Source: Candidatus Altimarinota bacterium
Lineage (GTDB): Bacteria > Patescibacteriota > Gracilibacteria > UBA4473
DNA: 64,000 nucleotides
NCBI GenBank assembly: GCA_021734395.1
Contig: JAIPJB010000005.1
Span: 43,202-107,201, forward strand
Direction of reading: 5' to 3'
Shown: piece by piece, positions 56,852 through 64,000 of the stretch
How positions within the stretch are numbered: the first letter of the stretch is position 1
Layout of the letters: every line of letters starts with the position of its first letter
The notes under the pieces: model-generated
Databases searched by the model: none
The model's input: the letters and a program-made list of their open reading frames with translations, nothing else
What the model was told of the DNA's origin: nothing
Program-made: the position numbers and the translations under genes

Positions 56852-57713
56852 AGTAATATGAGTAATCTATTCCTTTCATAAACATTTCACGACTATTGAT
56901 TTCATCGGTCAGAGCATTTTTGAGCAGATTTTTTATTTCTGTGCTGTTTCGAGGGCTTTGAACCATGGCATTCATATAATCGTTTTTTTCTATCTTGCTC
57001 CAATCAACGCATTTTTTGAGACGTTTTTTGAGTATCAAATCAAGCCAAACACGAGTCGTTCGACCATTCCCTTCCATAAATGGGTGAGCAATGTTCATCT
57101 CTATATATTTATCGGCAATCTGATCCAAAATTTCCTCTGGCATTTGCTCGATCTGCCTTAACGTATTGTCTAAATGCTGTGCCATTGCAAACTTAAAACC
57201 TCCTTTCGAAATATTTTTTTGTCTGATTTGCCCCGCAAAATCATACAAACCACCGAACAGATAAGCGTGAATTTGTTGCAAGCCTTTGGTTGTACCGACT
57301 TCTATTTCATCAATCAAGCTACTTTCGAACAAAGCGTAGGCTTTTGTTTTGCTTTTGCCGTCTATGGCTTCATCGCTATAAGTAAACCACTCAATAAATC
57401 GGTTGGCTTTTGTTCCTGGGAATGTTTTGCCAAGGGCAATAATGCCCTCATAATCGAGCATATCAGTGAGATACTTTTTTCCATCACTGGCAATCAGTTT
57501 CAGTTGGGTAGTGGTACTAACCAACTGATTATTTTCTTTTTTTAACTTTGCTTTTAGATATTTCCAGTAGTTTCGAGTTTTAGTGTAATCATCTTGATCG
57601 GTGAGCACGGCAATGATATCGAGAACCGAAAACCACCACTTAGCGTTTTCTTCGTCCCAAACGGCACGAACCTCCCGATCATCAAAAAAACGAATTGAGA
57701 TTTTATGATTCAT
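56835..57713 (-). CDS. Bro-N/Fic domain fusion protein
   Basis: A 292-aa protein. N-terminal ~110 residues are a Bro-N-like domain ([32 protein letters not shown]), a DNA-binding type seen in phage proteins and RhuM. Residues ~140-275 are a Fic domain with complete motif [12 protein letters not shown] (~205), which supports AMP-transferase activity. No inhibitory helix motif is obvious. It sits between hsdS and hsdR with overlaps at both ends, so is tied to the restriction operon. Target unknown. Confidence 0.88.
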   Translation of the reverse strand: MNHKISIRFFDDREVRAVWDEENAKWWFSVLDIIAVLTDQDDYTKTRNYWKYLKAKLKKENNQLVSTTTQLKLIASDGKKYLTDMLDYEGIIALGKTFPGTKANRFIEWFTYSDEAIDGKSKTKAYALFESSLIDEIEVGTTKGLQQIHAYLFGGLYDFAGQIRQKNISKGGFKFAMAQHLDNTLRQIEQMPEEILDQIADKYIEMNIAHPFMEGNGRTTRVWLDLILKKRLKKCVDWSKIEKNDYMNAMVQSPRNSTEIKNLLKNALTDEINSREMFMKGIDYSYYYEENE

Positions 57714-58887
57714 ATTTTTTGAAAGTTAAAAGCTTGTTTCTGTAGTATTCATATTGTTGCCTACGAGCTTTGATTTCCGCAGGAAGGCCGATTGAAATAT
57801 CGTTTACGAGGGCGTCGAATTTGTCGAGAATGGAGACAATTTCTTTTTGTCTTTCAAAAGAATACTTTGGAATTGGTATTTTATTAAGATTTGCTTTATT
57901 AAGTTTTGGCTGAGCAGCTCCGCTAATATATGGAGTTAGGTCTATGGAATTTAGATAGAACTCAATAAATCTACGTTCTTCATAGGTCTCAAATTCCAAA
58001 ACATGAGCATGATTATTTATCCAACTTTTTCCACATGCAGAAAAAGCAATAGGAGTTGAACGAGCTAATAGATTTGCTCCATCTTCTGAAATTAAAAGAT
58101 AATCACCGTCAAAAATATAATCTTCAACATAGTCAACTATTCCCGATGCCCCATAATAGGGAATTTCTCCATTTGTTCGTAATCCTTTTGTTACTGGCTT
58201 TCTTTTTGAATCAAGATTTTTAGAAATTTTATCAAGTGTTGTGGATTCTAAATCATTATTATTCAACAAATCATCTCTGTAATACTTGTATTGCTTCTTT
58301 CTCGCTTCTAGCTCCGCTTCTAGCTCCGCTTCTAATTGTGTAGTAAATTTATCGAGAATGTCAACGATTTTTTCTTGGACTTTTAGTGGTGGGATGGGGA
58401 TCTTGAATTTTCTAAATCCCCCCATTTCAACTGAAGCAAAACTTGATTTTGTTGTATTATTCCGACACCACTCATCGAGTACATAACAATAATAGTGGAT
58501 GAAATACATATTCAACTTCCCAGCATACTCAGAGTTCAATGCAAGTGAAGTAAATCTCTGATTTGATAAGTGAGGAACTGTAATCAAAGCATGTTCTCCA
58601 ATGGTTGCAGATGTAGAAATAATTATCGAGTTGGCTGGAAAGAGCCTCCCACCTTTAACAGCTTCTTCAGTAATATGCTGTAAAGAATCGTTAAGCACAT
58701 GTCCATTCTCACGTATATCATCCATTCGAAACCACGGGATTGTACCACTTGTCCAATATTCTGACTTTGCTTTTGATGGAGTGTATCCATTTTTTATATC
58801 AAAAACCTCACCCAATTCCTTAAACTCCACCCCATTTGGGCATAGTTCTGCGATTAGCCGTTCGATTTTTGATTGGGTATTATTCAT
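57703..58887 (-). CDS. hsdS: Type I restriction enzyme specificity subunit HsdS
   Basis: A 394-aa HsdS with two target-recognition domains (~15-185 and ~205-370), each followed by a conserved helix ([10 protein letters not shown] and [12 protein letters not shown]). TRD1 opens [21 protein letters not shown] and contains [13 protein letters not shown]. Between them the helix holds a tandem [11 protein letters not shown] repeat encoded by 12-bp DNA repeats. It picks the bipartite DNA target for both methylation and cutting. Confidence 0.93.
   Translation of the reverse strand: MNNTQSKIERLIAELCPNGVEFKELGEVFDIKNGYTPSKAKSEYWTSGTIPWFRMDDIRENGHVLNDSLQHITEEAVKGGRLFPANSIIISTSATIGEHALITVPHLSNQRFTSLALNSEYAGKLNMYFIHYYCYVLDEWCRNNTTKSSFASVEMGGFRKFKIPIPPLKVQEKIVDILDKFTTQLEAELEAELEARKKQYKYYRDDLLNNNDLESTTLDKISKNLDSKRKPVTKGLRTNGEIPYYGASGIVDYVEDYIFDGDYLLISEDGANLLARSTPIAFSACGKSWINNHAHVLEFETYEERRFIEFYLNSIDLTPYISGAAQPKLNKANLNKIPIPKYSFERQKEIVSILDKFDALVNDISIGLPAEIKARRQQYEYYRNKLLTFKKYES
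58303..58334. repeat. 12-bp tandem repeat within hsdS
   Basis: Unit cgcttctagctc twice in full plus eight bases of a third. On the coding strand it reads as LEAE units in the helix that separates the two recognition domains. This is the same place and unit length as the TAEL repeats of EcoR124-type HsdS. Confidence 0.85.
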
Positions 58888-58895
58888 GGTTTATC

Positions 58896-59480
58896 TTAAA
58901 TATTTAGCTGAAGTCCGCCTTCGTTTTTAATTTTTTCATAAATTCTCTCTATTCCTTTTTCATGGCACTCTGTTTTATTTGCTTCATCTAATAATATTTC
59001 TAACATCATTTTTGCCCCTTCATAAATAAGCAAATTCAAAGACATGTTAGAAATAAAAATCCCACAATCAGTGAAACATTTTTTCAATGTTCTTTCATCC
59101 CCATTACAAATTCCAATTGTTTTATAGGTACAAGAAAAAAAATGCATGAGATTACATCTTAATTGATACAAATCTTCACTTGTGATTTTTTTGTAATGAG
59201 GGAATCCAGATAGTTTTTGATTGTTATTTGATAACAAAAATTCATCCATCCATATTATCATTTTCTCTTTGTTCTTTTTTTCGCTGTTTCCATTATAAAG
59301 AGCCCAATAACAAGCAAAAACCTCTGTTTTTGCAAAAGAAAGAATGGCTAGAGTTCTTATGCATTTTTCATCACTTAATTTGTTCCAAACAAGAGTAGAT
59401 TCTTGAGTTAAAGAACTAATAAAAGATTTAACTGTTTCAAGTTTTTTATTGAAGTCGATTTTTGATTGGTTGTTTGGCAT
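58896..59480 (-). CDS. Hypothetical all-helical protein, possible HEPN fold
   Basis: A 194-aa helical protein with an R-x4-H motif (LRCNLMHFF, R108 and H113), the signature of HEPN ribonucleases and nucleotidyl-transfer partners. Flanking helices (TEVFACYWALYNG; NMSLNLLIYEGAKMMLEILL) fit a four-helix bundle. It lies between the Shedu gene and hsdS with 8- to 12-nt gaps, so is part of the operon. HEPN assignment rests on one short motif. Confidence 0.7.
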   Translation of the reverse strand: MPNNQSKIDFNKKLETVKSFISSLTQESTLVWNKLSDEKCIRTLAILSFAKTEVFACYWALYNGNSEKKNKEKMIIWMDEFLLSNNNQKLSGFPHYKKITSEDLYQLRCNLMHFFSCTYKTIGICNGDERTLKKCFTDCGIFISNMSLNLLIYEGAKMMLEILLDEANKTECHEKGIERIYEKIKNEGGLQLNI

Positions 59481-59492
59481 AAGAATAAATAT

Positions 59493-60821
59493 TTAAGTTA
59501 GATCTTCCTTTTTTCCTAAAGAAATATCAAGAAACCTCACATAGTTTTCTAGGTTTTGAATTAGCTCATCAAAAAGAACGATATCAATATTGTTATATGT
59601 AGTTTTTAGCTTCTTTATTTCCTTTTCTAAGCGGGCAGTGAGCTCATCATCCGTTTGCTCTGAAGTGATGTGATCCTTAGAAGAAACAATTAATATACCT
59701 CTTGGTCGATATATTTTATCATTTTCAATCAACGCTTTAGTGTAGGCATTTTCTATCTTTTCGGTATCAATATTTTCTGACTTAAGATCCATATACTTAT
59801 TCAACTGAAAGATGGATTTATTTAAATCGGCAGATGGATAGTATGAATCTCTTCCTTGTTCTTTTCTAAACAAGATTGTTCGATGAGTCTTGATCTCAAT
59901 AATGTCGATGTTGTTATAAATATCAACTGCAAGAAAATCAGGTCTTGTTTCTTTGTCATACCCCTTCATTTCTTTAAAGACAAATTGTGAATAAAATTCC
60001 TTATAATTCATCAAAAGAAGTCTTAAATAGCGGTCAAAATACAATTGCCAACACGATTCAAGGCTTTTTCTCTCTTCCCCAAAAACTGACTTAGAAAAAG
60101 ATTTGAGCTTCGTTTTATTCCCCGTAAGCTCTAAAAGTCCTTTCCCAATCTTAATAATCTCTCTAATACTTTCTTTGTAAAGTGGCAGAGTCTCTGTGAT
60201 AGTTAGCTGATAAGCTCCTGCTTTAATCTGCTCATCCATAAAGTTTTTAATAAAGGTTCTATCTCCTTTACTCAAAGATATGTATTTCCCCTCAAATCCT
60301 TTTACAACATAGCCAACATTAGCAAAGATCGCAGCAGTATTAACTTCCTCAGTGTTAGTAGCATTGAATTTATCCCTTACAATCTTAGAGGTCTTAGTTT
60401 TAATCATTTTTACCTTGCTCAGGTGATCTAAATAGTTTCTGAACTTTTGAATGTCAATCACCACCACGTCATTTACGTCATATCCTGATGGAATATCTTC
60501 TACGAAACTTAGGTGCTTTTTTTGAATATCCTGTAACTCAGCAAACTCTTTTAGTTCCTTTTTTATGGTAAAATTTTCAAAAGATAAGTATTTATCAATA
60601 ATACCAAGTGATTCGGCACTGAAAATTACTGTCTCGAAATAGTCGCTCCTTTGTATAACTTTGTCTGTAGTGTTTCTTTCTCCATCTTGAAAGACACTAC
60701 CTACCCTTTGAACATGGTAGAGCTTTAAAATTATTAAATCATCATTTTGAAAGACAACAGGGTCTTCCTTGCGATTTTTTTTGAAAAGGCCGATTTTTTC
60801 GTTAAGTAATTCTATATCCAT
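59493..60821 (-). CDS. Shedu-type (DUF4263) nuclease-like immune protein
   Basis: A 442-aa protein. The C-terminal ~180 residues fit the Shedu DUF4263 domain: W/L..FD.YLRLLL lead, then PDFLAV (D295), EIKTH (E309, K311) as a PD-(D/E)xK nuclease centre, YYPSADLNKSIFQLNKY with the family Gln, and RGILIVSSKDH. The N-terminal ~250 residues, with a central helical segment, probably sense or bind DNA. ATG 60821 follows the hsdM stop by 1 nt. Shedu proteins are reported anti-phage nucleases, usually as stand-alone genes. Confidence 0.78.
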   Translation of the reverse strand: MDIELLNEKIGLFKKNRKEDPVVFQNDDLIILKLYHVQRVGSVFQDGERNTTDKVIQRSDYFETVIFSAESLGIIDKYLSFENFTIKKELKEFAELQDIQKKHLSFVEDIPSGYDVNDVVVIDIQKFRNYLDHLSKVKMIKTKTSKIVRDKFNATNTEEVNTAAIFANVGYVVKGFEGKYISLSKGDRTFIKNFMDEQIKAGAYQLTITETLPLYKESIREIIKIGKGLLELTGNKTKLKSFSKSVFGEERKSLESCWQLYFDRYLRLLLMNYKEFYSQFVFKEMKGYDKETRPDFLAVDIYNNIDIIEIKTHRTILFRKEQGRDSYYPSADLNKSIFQLNKYMDLKSENIDTEKIENAYTKALIENDKIYRPRGILIVSSKDHITSEQTDDELTARLEKEIKKLKTTYNNIDIVLFDELIQNLENYVRFLDISLGKKEDLT

Positions 60822-60822
60822 A

Positions 60823-62400
60823 TTATGATTTATTAGATTCAATATCCGCCACAATTTCATCAATTGCCGTTCTCAATTCACCCTGCCTTGCCACGATTCT
60901 CTTAATTTCATGATTAAGCTCCTTTATGTTCACCACTTCCCGAGTGTCCTCAGCAACTACATAGCTCGAAACTGCAATGTTATAGCCATTCTCTGCAAGC
61001 TCACTATTATCCACCAACTTCGCAAAATATTCATTATCTTCACGAACCTTAAAAGCTTCTAAAATTTTCTTGCGATTTTTTTCACTCAGCTTGTTTTTAT
61101 TCCCCCCTCGTACAAATTCAGCAGAGGCATCAATAAACAGTGTTTTATTGTCTTTTTTACTTTTTTTCAAAACCACAACACAAGTCGCAATCGTCGTTCC
61201 AAAGAAAAGATCAGGCGGTAATTGGATTACCGTATCGATGTAATTATTATCAATCAAATATTTTCGGATTTTTGCCTCTGCTCCACCACGGTATAAAACA
61301 CCGGGGAATTCAACAATCGCCGCCGTTCCACTGGTCGAAAGCCATGAAAGCATGTGCATTGTGAAAGCCAAATCTGCTTTGCTTTTTGGGGCTAACACTC
61401 CCGCAGGAGAAAAACGAGGATCATTTATTATCAAGGGATTAGCGTCTCCATCCCACTTGATTGAATATGGCGGGTTAGAAACAATCGCATCAAATGGTTC
61501 ATCATCCCAGTGTTTTGGATCGGTGAGTGTGTCACCATGAGCAACATCAAAATTGTTGTAGTTAATGTCGTGCAAAAACATATTGATACGACAAAGATTG
61601 TAGGTGGTAAGGTTTATCTCCTGACCAAAAAACCCTTGCCGCACATTTTCTTTTCCAAGCACTTTGGCAAATTTCAAAAGAAGCGATCCAGACCCACAAC
61701 AGGGATCGTAAACCTTATTAACTTCTGTTTTACCGACAGTTGTAATTTCCGCCAAAAGTTCACTGACTTCTTGCGGGGTATAGTATTCTCCTCCAGATTT
61801 TCCTGCATTAGACGCATACATCGCCATCAGATATTCATAGGCATCCCCGAAAGCATCAATCGTATTATCTCCGTAATTTCCCAAACGAAGACCCCCGATG
61901 GCTTCCAGCAATTTTGCGAGTTTTTGATTTCTTTTTTCTACGGTTCCGCCCAGTTTATTGGAATTTACATCCAAATCATCAAACAATCCTTTTAAATCGT
62001 CTTCACTTTCAAATCCTTTGGCAGAGTTTTCAATATTGTTAAAAATACTGGACAGAGTTTCGTTGAGATTTGTATCATTCCGAGCATTTTTTCGAACATT
62101 TACAAAAAGTTCACTCGGCAAAATATAAAATCCCTTTTCTTTTATCGTATCAGATCGACCAAACTCAGCTTCTTCATCCGAAAGTGATGAATAATCAAAA
62201 TCTTTATTTCCAGTCCGTTGCTCATCCGCATTGATATAATTTGTCAGATTTTCGCTGATAAAACGATAGAAAAGCATTCCGAGGACATACTGTTTGAAAT
62301 CCCATCCATCAACACTCCCCCGTAGATCATTAGCAATTTGCCAAATAGCACGATGCAATTCTGAGCGTTCCTGTTCTTTGGTTGTGTTTGAGTTTGTCAT
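60823..62400 (-). CDS. hsdM: Type I restriction enzyme modification subunit HsdM
   Basis: A 525-aa N6-adenine methyltransferase: HsdM N-terminal helical domain, SAM-binding VYDPCCGSGSLLL (~235), catalytic NPPY in IVSNPPYSI (~305), then FPGVLYRGGAEAKIRKYLI. Complexed with HsdS it methylates the host target. First restriction gene after the XRE regulator, 5 nt from it. Confidence 0.96.
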   Translation of the reverse strand: MTNSNTTKEQERSELHRAIWQIANDLRGSVDGWDFKQYVLGMLFYRFISENLTNYINADEQRTGNKDFDYSSLSDEEAEFGRSDTIKEKGFYILPSELFVNVRKNARNDTNLNETLSSIFNNIENSAKGFESEDDLKGLFDDLDVNSNKLGGTVEKRNQKLAKLLEAIGGLRLGNYGDNTIDAFGDAYEYLMAMYASNAGKSGGEYYTPQEVSELLAEITTVGKTEVNKVYDPCCGSGSLLLKFAKVLGKENVRQGFFGQEINLTTYNLCRINMFLHDINYNNFDVAHGDTLTDPKHWDDEPFDAIVSNPPYSIKWDGDANPLIINDPRFSPAGVLAPKSKADLAFTMHMLSWLSTSGTAAIVEFPGVLYRGGAEAKIRKYLIDNNYIDTVIQLPPDLFFGTTIATCVVVLKKSKKDNKTLFIDASAEFVRGGNKNKLSEKNRKKILEAFKVREDNEYFAKLVDNSELAENGYNIAVSSYVVAEDTREVVNIKELNHEIKRIVARQGELRTAIDEIVADIESNKS

Positions 62401-62405
62401 GGAAA

Positions 62406-62609
62406 TTATTTAATTAAATTATCAATAGTAATCTCAAGTCCTTGTGAGATCTTGGTAATGGTGTCGAGAGTTGGATTATTAATCGCTCCACTCTCAATTT
62501 TTGCCAAAGTGGCATACGGAATATCCGCTTTTCGGGCTAATCCTTCTTGGGTTAGTTCTCGCTTTTTTCGCCAGTTTTTGATCTTTTGACCGATAGTGAT
62601 TTCTGTCAT
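62406..62609 (-). CDS. XRE-family helix-turn-helix regulator
   Basis: A 67-aa Cro/CI-type protein: IGQKIKNWRKKRELTQEGLARKADIPYATLAKIESG. Similar in size and place to control proteins of restriction systems. It lies first in the operon, immediately after a palindromic promoter, so self-regulation delaying restriction is likely. ATG 62609. Confidence 0.9.
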   Translation of the reverse strand: MTEITIGQKIKNWRKKRELTQEGLARKADIPYATLAKIESGAINNPTLDTITKISQGLEITIDNLIK

Positions 62610-62622
62610 GTTTTTTCTTCCT

Positions 62623-62662
62623 TACAGTACCTGTATTATAGGAAGATTACTAAAATTCGCAA
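62623..62662 (-). promoter_or_regulatory. Promoter and operator of the XRE-hsd operon
   Basis: On the minus strand TTGCGA (62662-62657), 16-nt spacer, TATAAT (62640-62635), and at once the perfect palindrome tacag-gta-ctgta (62635-62623) over the start site. SD-like aaggaag follows. A second palindrome tgacct-tc-aggtca lies at 62664-62677, just above the -35. Confidence 0.65.
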
Positions 62663-62669
62663 ATGACCT

Positions 62670-63920
62670 TCAGGTCAGAACAATTGCCCCATCTTGTAGC
62701 AACAATCTCTCCTTAAAACTCCTCAAAATATCGGACTTCTCCTTTTTTGTTCCTTCTTTGAGTATGGAAATCAAATGCTCTTGAAGCGTTATCGGATTTT
62801 CCTTGTGATGGCGATTGATCATCCGTAAATCCTCTTCAATCCTTCTGTTGAGCCGTAAGTGTTCATCTTTTACATCAACGATGATCTTCGTTACTTCTTC
62901 AAAGAGTGCTTCTTCTCGGATGTATTTGCACTGGCAGGTTTTTGTCCCTCCGTATTTGTTGCATTTGTAGTAGGTATATTCCGTCCCATGGCGATTTGTG
63001 TGGGTGGTGCCACTGACTCCCGATCCACATTGGGCACATTTGAGAATGTGATTGAAGAAAAAATCTTTTCGTCCCCATTTTCCTTTTTCACACGTCTTTA
63101 GGTTTGCTTGGGCTTGGTCAAATAACTCTTTCGTAATGATTGGCTTCTGCGTTCCTTGGTACAGAGCTCCTCCGTAGCTAAATTCTCCATAATAGAAGGG
63201 CTCTTTGAGGATTTTGTAAGTTCTGCTCAATCCTACAACTTTTCCCGTACAGCTTCGGAATCCTTCATCTTCCAAATATTCTTTTATCTGTCGACCACTG
63301 AGATTGTTGTAGGCAAGGTATTCAAAAGCTTTTTTGATAAAAGGAGCTCGTTCTTCATCGATTATAATAGTGCTTGGCTCTCCGTACTTCAGACTTCTGA
63401 GAAGTTTGTATCCGATCGGAGCTCTTCCGGGGCGAACTCCCATCTCACATTTTGTTCTCAGTCCTCGTTGTACATTCTTCGATCTATTATCATTCTCCAA
63501 TTTTGCCTGAGGACACAGGATCATGAGCAGAAATTTTTCATCGGGGGTGTTGGTAAATGTTTGCCCACTTGTCTGAATATTTACTAATACCTTCTGGTCC
63601 ATGAGGTCTACTAATTTTCCCAAATCTCCCGCATTCCTGCTCAAACGATCAGGAGCCCATGTCAATATGGCATTGAATCTTCCATCACTCAATCCTTTCA
63701 TTAAATTCGTAAAACCTTCCCTATGACCAGAATCTTTGGCAGATTTACTCTCTTGTATTTTTTCCACAATTTTAAGTCCTTTTTTCTCAGCCAGTCGCTC
63801 CATCTCGGTGATCTGTGAACCGATTGAGAGGGCTTGTTTCTCGTCCGATTCCGAAGATTTCCTCGCATAAAGACAATACCTGAGCGGTATTTCAGCCGAT
63901 GCCGATTTTGTTTTTTCCAT
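62670..63920 (-). CDS. Site-specific serine recombinase
   Basis: A 416-aa large-type serine recombinase: resolvase catalytic domain (~10-145: YARKSSESDEKQALSIGSQ with nucleophile Ser, and DRLSRN), Recombinase domain (~165-260: APIGYKLLRSLKYGEPSTI), zinc ribbon (CAQCGSGVSG..., YYKCNKYGGTKTCQC) and a short C-terminal coiled coil. It should integrate or excise the island. ATG 63920 is preferred to GTG 63923. Probable att sites would be at its 5' side, next to the window edge. Confidence 0.93.
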   Translation of the reverse strand: MEKTKSASAEIPLRYCLYARKSSESDEKQALSIGSQITEMERLAEKKGLKIVEKIQESKSAKDSGHREGFTNLMKGLSDGRFNAILTWAPDRLSRNAGDLGKLVDLMDQKVLVNIQTSGQTFTNTPDEKFLLMILCPQAKLENDNRSKNVQRGLRTKCEMGVRPGRAPIGYKLLRSLKYGEPSTIIIDEERAPFIKKAFEYLAYNNLSGRQIKEYLEDEGFRSCTGKVVGLSRTYKILKEPFYYGEFSYGGALYQGTQKPIITKELFDQAQANLKTCEKGKWGRKDFFFNHILKCAQCGSGVSGTTHTNRHGTEYTYYKCNKYGGTKTCQCKYIREEALFEEVTKIIVDVKDEHLRLNRRIEEDLRMINRHHKENPITLQEHLISILKEGTKKEKSDILRSFKERLLLQDGAIVLT

Positions 63921-63952
63921 CACGACAAGGGATGCCGTGGGGAATATTTAAG

Positions 63953-63970
63953 TCTAGGAGAAAACCTAGA
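63953..63970. promoter_or_regulatory. Palindrome upstream of the recombinase
   Basis: tctagg-agaaaa-cctaga, a perfect 6-bp inverted repeat 33 nt before the recombinase ATG. It could be an operator or part of an attachment site. Confidence 0.4.
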
Positions 63971-64000
63971 TATTTACGTATTTTATCGGGTTTTGAGCTC

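Larger units (their letters stand above)
51316..63920. mobile_element. Accessory defence island with serine recombinase
   Basis: Ten genes on one strand, visibly AT-richer than the backbone: recombinase, XRE regulator, hsdM, Shedu, HEPN-like, hsdS, Bro-N/Fic, hsdR, DUF2130, zinc-ribbon protein. tRNA-Ser sits at one end and a site-specific recombinase at the other. No copy of the tRNA-Ser 3' end was found near 64 kb, so the borders are guesses and the right edge may lie outside the window. Confidence 0.6.

Noticed and set aside
61510..61995. Plus-strand open frame of 161 codons
   Set aside because: Antisense to hsdM across its SAM-binding region.

Overview
The window looks like a chromosome segment from a candidate phyla radiation (Patescibacteria) bacterium. 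Peregrinibacteria-like is my best guess, because of the mix of SLH/CAP surface proteins, A/V-type ATPase genes, orphan coiled-coil proteins and a Cys-rich protein type I associate with these genomes. This is inference, not a phylogenetic result. Many real genes end in TGA (livM, the sodium symporter, chorismate mutase, the recombinase), so the UGA-glycine code of Gracilibacteria/Absconditabacteria is not used. Genes are densely packed, with many ATGA overlaps.

Layout. 1-2.7 kb: 5' part of mutL, a large Cys-rich protein, a small acidic protein. 2.7-12 kb: an amino-acid uptake region with a complete Liv-type ABC transporter (LivF, G, M, H), three paralogous lipoprotein binding proteins, a sodium symporter and a divergent TrmB-family regulator. 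Three perfect palindromes with the same 7-nt spacer lie upstream of the regulated genes. 12-13.9 kb: rsmI, a lone chorismate mutase and L-lactate dehydrogenase in one overlapping operon. 14-17.8 kb: secreted protein, PAS-GAF membrane sensor, ribB, ribH. 17.9-19.3 kb: V-type ATPase subunit B as a single gene; subunit D lies alone at 41.9 kb. 19.6-25.9 kb: ssb, ndk, an SLH-RlpA-CAP cell-wall protein, a fibronectin-type surface protein, a pseudouridine synthase, yebC. 26-34.7 kb: orphan coiled-coil protein, a voltage-sensor/PH-domain fusion, dnaK with a CIRCE operator, recX, tgt, and a surface protein with an LPQSG-type C-terminus. 34.7-47.8 kb: enolase, groESL with a second CIRCE, DJ-1/PfpI protein, ATPase D, clpP, a transglycosylase-like protein, rpiB, a glycosyltransferase. 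47.9-51.2 kb: tRNA-Glu followed by two extra copies of its 3' end, each with its own terminator, then a DUF4238 gene, a polysaccharide flippase and tRNA-Ser.

51.3-63.9 kb is a one-strand, visibly AT-richer accessory island: serine recombinase, XRE regulator with a palindromic operator, hsdM, a Shedu-type (DUF4263) nuclease, a possible HEPN protein, hsdS with 12-bp tandem repeats between its recognition domains, a Bro-N/Fic fusion, hsdR, a DUF2130 protein and a zinc-ribbon protein. It reads as a composite type I restriction and abortive-defence locus.

Strongest leads for novelty: the pore-less voltage sensor fused to a membrane PH domain; the defence genes nested inside the hsd operon; the hsdS repeat, which resembles the known EcoR124-type specificity switch; and the palindrome set around the TrmB-linked transport genes.
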